DNA of 64,000 nucleotides from Chlamydomonas sphaeroides (Eukaryota; Chlorophyta; Chlorophyceae; Chlamydomonadales; Chlamydomonadaceae). The stretch's first letter is position 1; each line of letters begins with the position of its first letter. The translations under genes were made by a program, and so were the position numbers. Positions 56,329 through 64,000 of the stretch are shown here, piece after piece. The notes under the pieces are model-generated. The model was not told the DNA's origin. It saw only the letters and a program-made list of their open reading frames with translations, and did no database searches. The stretch is from the NCBI GenBank assembly GCA_001662425.1, contig BDDC01000156.1, forward strand, positions 32,426 to 96,425. Direction: 5' to 3'.

Positions 56329-57630
56329 GGAAAACTTTCAAATTGTCAACAAAGAGCACAGCTGATCATGTCACTGAAAGTCGATTTGTGCGTTACGATC
56401 GGTGCAGCGGTTGTAGCGCGTAGCTAATCCTCGCTCTCTGTTCCGCTGTTGTGTATAATGGATGTGAGGGTGGTGTGTCGCGCAGTCCTCGCCCTTCCTG
56501 CTGGGAGGGACGTGGGACCCCCCGGCCTCCCCGGCCCATCGCACCCCTGGCGCCCCTCCGTCCCCTTTCCTTCCCTTTGCCGGTCTCAGGCAAGAGGCTA
56601 AGAAAAGTTAGCATGTTCACTCAAGTAGTGCTTCGTTGGTCCATCGCGTTCGGAAGGAGGTTCCGCAGGGGAAGCATTCCAAGGGCCGGATGTTCTGTAT
56701 GGCCCCCCCCCCGGTCATCGGAGCGTTAGCAAATACCCACCATGCCAAGCGCAGGACGTGGAGCACCTTGAAGTGTAGTATGCAGGCAGCTCCAGGAGGA
56801 GCTCTAGTTGTGCCACCGCGCGCACAGCGCTATCCCATTGCTCGGGGCAGGCGTAGCGCCGGCAGCTCGAGCTGCGCCAGGCATGGTACCATGGTGGGCA
56901 CGGGGCCGGGGCCTGGTGGCGGCCGCGGCAAGCGGCCAAGCTCAGCCAGAGTGGCGGCGCCGAGCGCAACCGTAGCGGTGTCGGCAGCAAGTGTGGGCCC
57001 TGCCTCCTTGCTTTGCCGGGCTGGCTGGGCAGCGGCAGTCGCGATAGCTTGCTGAGCTAGCGCGAGGCCAGAGCGTGGCTGCGGCTGCAGCCGCCGAGAT
57101 GTAGGTTATGGCTGCCCGAGGCGAGCCAACGAACGGGCTGGTTCGTATTGAAAACCCACGGGCGGTCCTTGGCCCGCGCCGGCAACACGGCGGCAAGACA
57201 TGGTACGCCTTTAGCCGCTAATCCGGTAATTGATATTCCACCATGGCATGCTTTCGTCCATTTATTCCGTCCGCTCCCATACTAACTGCCGCGCGCTCCG
57301 CCCAATTGCGGGCTCTGGCAACCGCACGCCGCCTAGCAACGCACCCGCCAGCGTCACATCAACCAAGAGGCCCTCCAGCAACAGCCGCATCCCCTGTGCA
57401 CGGACGGCCGCTACACGCCCCCCTACCTGACAGCTTCAATGCTATGCGCACGAGCCCCTACGAGTGCAGCGCCGGCCACCGGCCAGGCCAGCGAGTCCAC
57501 AGGTAGCAAAGGCCCAATTGAGTACCTACCCATACCTTTCCCTTGCGAGCGGTTCCCTTCCCTGCCCTCATTGCCAGGCGGGACCCGGCCTCAAGGACAC
57601 GCGACGCGCCTTCCCCACGCCCGCTCCTTC
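56329..57630. other. 1.3-kb intergenic region without recognised gene
   Basis: 5' flank of the GT31-like gene, then unassigned sequence. It contains a run of C at about 56703-56712 and an A/T-richer block near 56325-56460. The open frames are short and lack domain similarity. Confidence 0.5.
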
Positions 57631-58444
57631 CTAGCGTCCCCAGGCCTGCTCCTGGCCCGGCCTCCTGCCAGACATGGACAGCGCATGAACGTCCAGCTCG
57701 CCAGCCCAAATCAGCTCCGGCCGACCGTCTGCGCGCACCCTTGGCTGCGAGCAGCTCCAAGGCGCGGCGCCCACAACGAGACAGCGCCTGCTGGCCCACC
57801 GGCCACAGTAAGCCCAGCTCGCCGACAGCGCCAGAAAGAGCGCCAAACACGTTTTATTGCGGTCATCTCGTCCGAATCGGTACGCAAAAATGTTGCAGCA
57901 TGGCCCTTTGCCAGACAGCGCCAGGAGGCTTACCCGCCAGGAAGGAAGCATCAGTGAGCAGCGCTCGTGGGGCAGCCCCCACTCATCTGCTCGACGTACG
58001 GAGAGGCCCCCCGGGCGGACTGCGGCCAGGAGCAGAGCCCGTCCCAGCAGCACCGCCCGCAGCTCACCAGCACTTGCGGCGGCGTGTTTCAGTATGGCGC
58101 ACCCCGCCCTGACCTCGACTTCACCGCCGCCGCCACCCGCTCCGCCGCTCGCCCCCTCCCCCATCGTGCCCGCCTTGCCGCTCAGTCCCCTCCGCCGGGC
58201 CCGCTCAGCCGCCCCACCCTCCACGGCCGCCCCCGCGAACGGCGCGGCGCAGGCCTCCACCAGCAGCCGCCAAACCAGCAGCTCGAACCACGCCGCCTCC
58301 TCGCCGCCGCCGCTGCCGCGGCACCAGGTAGCGCCAGCCGGCCTGCCCAAAGGCCTCGCCGTCGGGGCTGCGCAGGAGCACGTCGCCGCCCGCGACGCTC
58401 ACGACTGCGCCGCAGGCCAGGCCCTGCGAGTACGTAGCGGCCAA
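57631..58444 (-). CDS. Possible protein-coding locus, uncertain or broken frame
   Basis: Not recognised and only weakly supported. One minus-strand frame is open for 239 codons from about 58350 to 57631 and has protein-like stretches (AAWFELLVWRLLVEACAAPF, SAGELRAVLLGRALLLAAV). A second frame just upstream (58205-58444) reads CGAVVSVAGGDVLLRSPDG and GQAGWRYL. The two overlap around 58310-58350, as if one base indel or an unseen intron separated parts of a single protein. A nearby ATG (MAFPSGSARR, about 58495) could be the start. It could be a real gene with misread bases, a decaying gene, or coincidence in GC-rich DNA. Confidence 0.25.
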
Positions 58445-58618
58445 TTGTCATCACTAGTTCAGAACCGCCGAGCCGAGCCACTTGGGAACGCCATTGTGAG
58501 CCGCGAGCAGACGACAGACGCGAGAGCAGCTGGTTGACGACCGACTGGCCCTTCACTCAGTGTCATCGCCGCCTCTGAAGCTAGCACTCACCACGGGCCC
58601 CTCTGCGCTCTCTCACCG

Positions 58619-59295
58619 TCACATGGTCGACACGAAGAGGCTCTCCCCGAGTTCTTGCGCCAGGATAGTGAGGCAGGCGAGCACCGCCTTCTCGTCCGCC
58701 TTTACTGGGTCGGCGTCCGAGAACTCCTTGTCAATGAATTCTTGCAGGAGCACGTCAGTGACCTCCTGCTGGCCCACACTTGTGCGAGCCGTCACTTGGT
58801 GGGCAATCTCCTTCAAGACGTCCAGCCCCTCCGCGAGCCCCGGGTGCGCCTGGACAGTCTTCGTCGCGATGGTTTTGTCGACGTCCATGTCGGCCCCCTT
58901 GGAGAGCCGCTTGAGCGTCATGTGAGCGGCTGCCTTGCACGTCCAGTTGGCCTCGCAGACAGAAAACAAGCTGGCGCAACTTGCCAACCCCAACTGGCAA
59001 GTCGCGCCAGCTTGTTTTCTGTTTGCGAGGCCAACTGCCGCAGAAGCAACTTCTGGTGGTCCTGCTGCAGCTCCGCAAGCTGCTTCGCAAGCAGCTGCTG
59101 CTTCGCCTCCATGGCGTTGGCAATTATCGTTGCCAGCTCTGGGCCGGGCGCGTCGGGGCTCGGCGAAGCTACAAAGTTGCGGAGACGACTATTAGAGCTC
59201 CATCAGCAAGCTCCTTCTGGAAGCAGGCCGCCGTGACTCTGCAGCAGCAGACTGGTTCTGCTGAGAGCTTCTAGGGCGCGTTCCTTTTCCGTCAT
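58619..59295 (-). CDS. Unknown helical protein, frame disrupted by an inverted duplication
   Basis: Not recognised. A minus-strand ATG at 59295 reads MTEKERALEALSRT. A following frame reads IIANAMEAKQQLLAKQLAEL and LLLRQLASQTENKLARLA, clearly coiled-coil-like, up to about 58995. On the other side of a 43-bp inverted repeat, a different frame continues KAAAHMTLKRLSKGADMDVD, HPGLAEGLDVLKEIAHQVTA and VLLQEFIDKEFSDADP, ending ESLFVSTM at 58619. Codon content on both sides (Lys, Asn, Glu, Met) differs from the Ala/Arg/Pro of random frames here, so both halves look genuinely coding. The palindrome shifts the frame; reading straight through gives a stop near 58918. It is either a recently damaged gene or one with an unusual intron there. 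The first intron (weak donor GTCTGC, acceptor TTTGTAG) is also uncertain. Confidence 0.45.
58944..59037. repeat. 43-bp near-perfect inverted repeat with 8-nt loop
   Basis: Arms 58944-58986 and 58995-59037 are reverse complements with two mismatches; the loop is ACCCCAAC. The right arm read on the minus strand encodes QLASQTENKLARLA in the open frame of the surrounding gene. The left arm is its inverted copy. Confidence 0.97.
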
Positions 59296-59317
59296 AGCTA
59301 CATTGCTATTGGTTGCT

Positions 59318-59425
59318 TTGAAGTCGGGGTGCTGAACTTTGAAGTCGGGGGCGCTGACTTTGTAGTCGGAGGCGCTGACTTTGTAGTCGGGGTGCTGACT
59401 TTAAATCGGGGTGCTGCCTTGAAGG
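59318..59425. repeat. 21-bp tandem repeat, about 5 copies
   Basis: Imperfect copies of TTTGAAGTCGGGGTGCTGAC. On the minus strand they read in phase as repeated (S/T)PPTTKSA-like heptads within an open frame, which may be coincidence. Confidence 0.85.
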
Positions 59426-60209
59426 TGGGGCGACTTGGGCTTGGACACCTCCAAGCACCATGCCCGACACTCCGCCGCACATCCCCGTCAGCAGCAGCGT
59501 TCAGCACCGGATCCGCTTGTTCGCCTCCTCCTCCTCCTCCTCCTCCGCAACATCCTGCGCTGCACATAGGGGAATAATCGTAAAAGCTTGTAGGAGGCGA
59601 ACAAGAACGTCTCATACACAAACCGACGGCGACAGGGGGCCCCAACCGGCTCACCGCGTGGTTCTTCTTGCACAGCGGGGGCGAGCGGCGGCGGGCCGCG
59701 GCCAAGCATGCATGCAGCAGTCCCCCGCTGCGTGCCGAGGCCCTCCCCCCGCTGCGCCTCCTGCTCCCCCCACCCCAAGCCCCCCACCCCCGCCGCGCCT
59801 CGGCCCCGAGCCCCACAGCCCCGCTGCAGCGGCCGACGCCTGCCGCTGGCCCCAGGCTGGTGAGCGGCGCGCCGCGGCGGCGGGCCCCAGGCTGCGGCCG
59901 CAGGCCCGCCAGCTGCGACGCCGCGCCCCTGACCGCACCTGTGTGGCTCGCGAGTGCGGCGCTGCTCGCTCCCTTGCTAGCCCGCGCTCAAGGGCAAGCG
60001 CCAGGCCGCAATCTGCAAGCGTGGACGCGCGTGTCCGGGGCAAGGCTGGGTCGCTGCGCTCCGTGCTGCACCTGAAGCAGCAGCTGCGCTCGTAGGGCAT
60101 GGTGGTGGGGGCGTGGGCTGCGGCGGCGGGCGTGCGTGTGCTTTGGGGCCTGGCGAGGCGTGCGCTGCTCAGACGGTGCAGTGGTGGGGCAGTGGCTGGG
60201 GCAGTGGTG

Positions 60210-60540
60210 GGCCTGTGGCACTTTTAGACATTTTGATCTTCGTGTGCATGCTGATTTCTGCACCGTTCACGCTGATCTATGCATATCAGGAACCGTCTTG
60301 CATTAACCTATTCAACGGCGTGCGTAACTTTCAAAACTGCCGATCTTCGATTTTAGCGTACGGTTTCAGACCCCTCGCACGGAAATGCCCCAAACATGCT
60401 CTGCACAAAATCCTTCAAGAATGCTACTATGCTGGAATTGTAGAGCACTATCGACTTGTGGGGAATGGGTGGGTGGCCATCTTGAAGGTATTTGTGCAGA
60501 GCGGGTGATAGGGGTCGGAAGAAGGTGCTGATTGGTACAC
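60210..60540. other. AT-richer island with inverted repeat
   Basis: About 330 bp of clearly lower GC in GC-rich DNA. An inverted repeat with two mismatches joins 60398-60419 (GCTCTGCACAAAATCCTTCAAG) and 60481-60502. A plus-strand frame runs through it (LLDILIFVCMLISAPF to VFVQSG, stop 60506). It could be the remnant of an inserted element. Confidence 0.5.
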
Positions 60541-62050
60541 AGGCCGGGCGCCTAGTGGACGTGGTGGTACCGTGGGCCAGAGGGCGGCGTGTCAGCCACC
60601 TCTTTGACCGATTGACGCAAGCGTACCCTGGCCATGCCCCGGACAACGGACCAGGGGGCGCGCCCCATACGAGCCCCAGACTCAGCCCCAGACGACGCAG
60701 GGCGAGCTTTCACAGCGTGGTAGCGCAGCTGCGTTTCTTTCAGGAGGTAGGCGGCCGGAGGGCCCCAGACGAAGGAGGGGGTGGGGGTTTCGCGCATTTC
60801 CCATTCCGGATGGGTCATCTTCTCACCTTAAACTACGCAACTTGGCACTGGCCTGCAAATGCCGGCATCCCAGGTGTAGTCCTTCTCCAGGTGAGCCGAC
60901 GCGCAAGCTCAAGGTTAGCACCTGGCGCCCACCACCCCTGTTTGGGCAGGCCTGGTCGTCAGCTTGCGCTAGGGGCCCTCGCGGCGCAAGCGCGCAGTAA
61001 CGCGCAGCGCCGCTGGGCGGAACCTGCGGCCCCGGGCGGGCGGGCCACGGCGGGCTGGCAGGCCACCGCCGTCTGCGAACGTGCCCGCGCCTTGCGGCCG
61101 GGCGGGCGGCCTCGGGAGGCCGTGACGTTGGATGTAGGGCGGGTTATGGGAGTCGACAGCAGGGGATTGGAGTGGAAGGCAACCTGAACTGACAAGCCAC
61201 CCTGGACTTATCCAGGGCCCCGCTGACATCAAACTGGCGCTCCCCTGGATCGCTCCCCATGGATTGAAACAGCCCGCTCGTGCATTGGGACTGCACAACC
61301 AGGGGAGATTGAGACCGTGTACCCTGAATTGCACCGACTTCCCCCTTGGACAAGGATATGACTACTTTTGTGCAGCGGGTGGCAGGCGGGTTAAAGACCA
61401 CGCCCACCCTCTGGGCCAGCCGCCGAGCCGCAGCTGCCGGCACGGCTGGGCGCGTGCCAGGCCTCCGCGAAGTGGCTGGTCCCAGGAGGCCCCTCCTGGC
61501 TGGTCCTGCGTCAGGACAACATGCAGCCGCGTGGGGCGCCGACCGTGAGGCCGGTGACGGGTACAGCGACGGAGCCGTCGCGCGGACGGGGAGACTCAGT
61601 GCCATAGCCGTACAGAGCCGTGCAGCGTCGTGCCGCAAAGTCGGTAAGCGCAGGCGGAGGTGCGGTCTTCCTTGCCCTTTGGACCTACCCTTCTTAACTG
61701 AAGCCGTGATTGGCGTCCATACATGTAAGCAGGCAGGCAGCGCAATTGGATGCGGCTGCATCGACACCCTACGCCTCGCTGATACGTGTTGTCAGGGGAC
61801 AGGTGTCAGACCCATGACCCATGCATGACCCATGACCCATGCCGCTGGCTGCGGGCGTCGCACCCGCCGACAGCGCCTGCTGCGCAGCTCGCAGTGCCAG
61901 ATGTCCGTCCGTGGCGACTCGACGGGGAGCAAAGCGCTGCCTGGTGCCTGGCTGTGCGCGCTGCGATAGTGCGGCCGGGCTTCCCCAAGCCGGAGCTCTT
62001 GTGCTGGCCGCGCCCTCGGGCGACGGCCTGGCGTTGCAGCACGCATTACA

Positions 62051-62078
62051 CTGCTGCTGCTGCTGCTGCTGCTGCTGC
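62051..62078. repeat. CTG trinucleotide run, 9 units
   Basis: Nine consecutive CTG triplets; no gene is confidently assigned here. Confidence 0.97.
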
Positions 62079-62834
62079 GAGGAGCCCGGCGCGTCGGGCT
62101 GTTGCACCTCGCGCATTCGCCTCGCTGGCGGCCGGCGCCCGGAAGGCGGCGAAGCAGGGCCCGTCCCGGCCCCCGCCCGCCCTGGTGCCGCAGTACACTG
62201 GCTGTTAGGTTGCCTTCCGGGCGCACCCAGAGTGCACATTCCCCGCGACGGCGACTGGTTCATTGCTGGAGTATAACACCTATCAAGTTCTATCGTCAAC
62301 GCATTGATAGGGGCTGAGCGTTTGCCTGCTCAACGGCCGCCCTACGGGTTGACAACGACAACGGAGTTAATAATTCCGATGCCTTACCTACCCCAGGCTG
62401 CAAGCGGCATAAAACTTGCGCCCCAAAACTGCAGTCGACTGCAAACGCTGCGCGCTCGCTCCGTCCGACTGCCCTGCATTGAAAAGTTGCGAACTTTCTA
62501 TTGAAGCCCGCATACTGCACATGCTGACTAGCAGTCGCCTTCTTATGCCATACGCATACCGCTAACGTCCACGACGAAGGCACGTTCCTCACAAACACGT
62601 TGGACTTCGGTCGCCTCGCAACGCCGGCCCACACACCACACGCACTGCCGTGTGCATCACAAGGCCTGTTTTCAACGGTTTTGCAGCGAAGCCCCGTCGG
62701 CTGAGGTAGAAAGGCGTTTCGTAGCTGCGGCCGCTTGGAAGCACGAGTCTGGACCTCGAGCTTAGCGACCTCGAGCTCAGCGACCTCGCAGCTTAACTTA
62801 AGGCCTTTGGCGTGGGCCTGCGGCCCCGACCACA

Positions 62835-64000
62835 ATGGTGTCCAGGGCGGGCGCGTTCTGCCTTCTGGCGCTCGTGTCCTGGACAACAGCGGTTTGCGGC
62901 CTCGCCTTCACGCCTCTGGACACGACATTTACGCCAATCACAGCGCCGCCGCAAAAGAGCATGCTTCCCGTCACCCTCGAGCCCCCCATCACCGGAATGT
63001 GGCAGCCGGAGCATGTGCGCCCCTATGCCGCACCCCCAACGAACGCGTGGTGGACGACCTGGGCGCAGTTGACGGGAGGTGTAGACACTGGGGACACCAC
63101 CTACTACGCGGTGGGTCCCGTTTGGGATGGCCTCACTAACTTCCCAAGTGCAGGAAGGCATCGCACTCTTCCTGGCGCCCCCTCTGCAGCGCGCCCAACG
63201 CGTTAACCCGTTCTGTCATGCTTCCTTGCAGGTGGACCTCAACCCCTGGCGTGTCAAGGTGCTCACCTCGGGCCTGCGCGTGGGCTCGCCCAAGGACTTC
63301 TCCTGGGATGCCGGCATCTGCGGCGCCGCTCCGCGCTGCATCACGCACCGCTATGCGGCCTCGGCCATGGGCATCCTCACCGTCGCCGGAGGGCTGGCCA
63401 GCGTGTCGGTGGCGTCTTGGGGTGAGCCTTTTGTGTTTGGCCCCGGGAGAGCCGCATTCGTGCTGGTTTGGCAGGTTGGATGGCCTAGACGCCAGGTCCT
63501 TCAGTAACCCCCGATCCCCCTTCCGAACATTCCTGCTACAGACGAGCTGTCGGCAACCTTTACATGGAAGGACGCAGCCGGTTTCGTACGCATGAAGGCC
63601 ACGCTGATGCAGGGCCTGCCGTACATCACAACACAGTACTTTGACGCGCAGCCAATCTTCATCGCTAACGAGCAGCCGTACACCAGCGGAGCCAGCCCGG
63701 TGAGAGCCTTCACGTCCTGTGGGGCCAATGTCCTTTGCGCAAGCCGGGCACATCGGGATGGCTCCTGTGGTGCTGTGCTGCTGTGAGGAAGCCCAACGTA
63801 CGCTGCATGCCTACGCACCTCGTGGTGTGCCCCTCCTCGATTTGAACCACCAGGCGTCGCCGGCCTCCGAGTTCAAGATCCAGACACCATTCTACAGCTG
63901 GATGATTTACTCCAGCGCATCCCATGTGCTAGGCGTGGTCTCCACCACCAGCCCCCTCAACACCACGGCCACCGGCCCAACCGGCTTCAGCGGCCGCTGG
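62835..64000 (+). CDS. Secreted GH81 endo-1,3-beta-glucanase, N-terminal part (3' end beyond window)
   Basis: GH81 enzymes hydrolyse internal beta-1,3-glucan linkages, for example in cell-wall remodelling, predation or defence. Exons 62835-63110, 63232-63421, 63542-63699 and 63854-64000 (open at the right edge) join in phase; about 256 residues are visible. The N-terminus MVSRAGAFCLLALVSWTTAVCG is a clear signal peptide. It is followed by the GH81 N-terminal beta-sandwich region: PYAAPPTNAWWTTWAQL (the PTNxFW-type motif), VDLNPWRVKVLTSGLRVG, SWDELSATFTWKDAAGF, MQGLPYITTQYFDAQPIF (the VRGMPYVTxxY-type motif) and TPFYSWMIYSSAS. The catalytic acidic residues lie further C-terminal and are outside the window. 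The donor at 63110 could alternatively be at 63119, adding three residues in frame. A preceding AT-richer 5' flank fits a promoter. Confidence 0.85.

Larger units (their letters stand above)
59296..62834. other. 3.5-kb region without a confident gene
   Basis: Contents: a 21-bp repeat (59318-59425); a plus-strand frame open from 59460 to 60095 (211 codons, Pro/Ala/Arg-rich, ending LRSVLHLKQQLRS) that may be coding but has no recognisable domain; an AT-richer island (60210-60540) with a 22-bp inverted repeat; a plus-strand frame 60492-61187 with some protein-like parts (MGHLLTLNYATWHWPAN) but no family; GACCCATG repeats near 61811-61841; and a CTG run. Beyond about 62280 composition falls towards AT and serves as the 5' flank of the GH81 gene. 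Confidence 0.45.

Noticed and set aside
60492..61187. 231-codon plus-strand open frame as a gene
   Set aside because: Only a short stretch looks protein-like; no start context, phased exons or family could be found, so it is described only within the gene-poor region.

Overview
The window looks like nuclear DNA of a chlamydomonad or volvocine green alga. It is very GC-rich. Its genes are cut into many short exons with GT(G/A)-type donors and CAG acceptors. Proteins carry long Ala/Pro/Gly/Ser tracts, and TGTAA, the usual green-algal polyadenylation signal, lies downstream of several stops. The recognisable proteins (chloroplast SufD, a PPDK-regulatory-type kinase/phosphatase, plant-type DEK, SGT1, a MYND-finger protein of the kind common in these algae) fit this. 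The species cannot be named from the sequence. Two runs of N (26138-26524 and 50892-51226) are assembly gaps. Exon joins below were worked out by hand from splice consensus, reading phase and protein similarity. For SGT1, DEK, SufD, the PPDK regulatory protein, GT31 and the NAA38-like gene, the summed exons keep one reading frame.

Layout, left to right. 1-4275 (-): low-complexity protein with a BLISTER-like N-terminus, running off the left edge. 4664-10929 (+): PPDK regulatory protein-like kinase/phosphatase, 14 exons. 11958-14258 (+): SGT1. 15014-17282 (-): UIM-like and acidic nuclear-type protein. 17773-20192 (-): Ala-rich membrane protein. 20928-24686 (-): helix-hairpin-helix plus HNH nuclease-like protein. 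25767-30298 (+): large low-complexity protein with an acidic tail, interrupted by a gap. 31367-35867 (-): DEK chromatin protein, 13 exons. 36661-39906 (+): SufD of the plastid SUF iron-sulfur machinery. 42102-46827 (-): MYND-finger protein whose zinc finger is split by an insertion of DEK exons. 48712-51971 (-): coiled-coil protein, with a gap. 52328-52898 (+): small LSM protein, NAA38-like. 53439-56328 (-): GT31 beta-1,3-galactosyltransferase-like protein. 57631-59295 (-): two weak or damaged loci. 59296-62834: gene-poor repeats and an AT-richer island. 62835-64000 (+): secreted GH81 endo-1,3-beta-glucanase, cut by the right edge.

The genes are unrelated housekeeping and accessory functions with no operon logic. 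Head-to-head pairs (BLISTER-like/PPDK-RP, DEK/SufD, coiled-coil/NAA38-like) share short intergenic regions that probably act as bidirectional promoters. The most notable feature is at 42102-43346. A stretch of the DEK gene, including two complete introns and part of a third, sits inside the MYND gene in matching phase between two copies of a 44-bp MYND-coding sequence. The predicted product is a split MYND finger with a DEK C-terminal domain in the middle. A second notable feature is a near-perfect 43-bp inverted duplication in a coding exon at 58944-59037.
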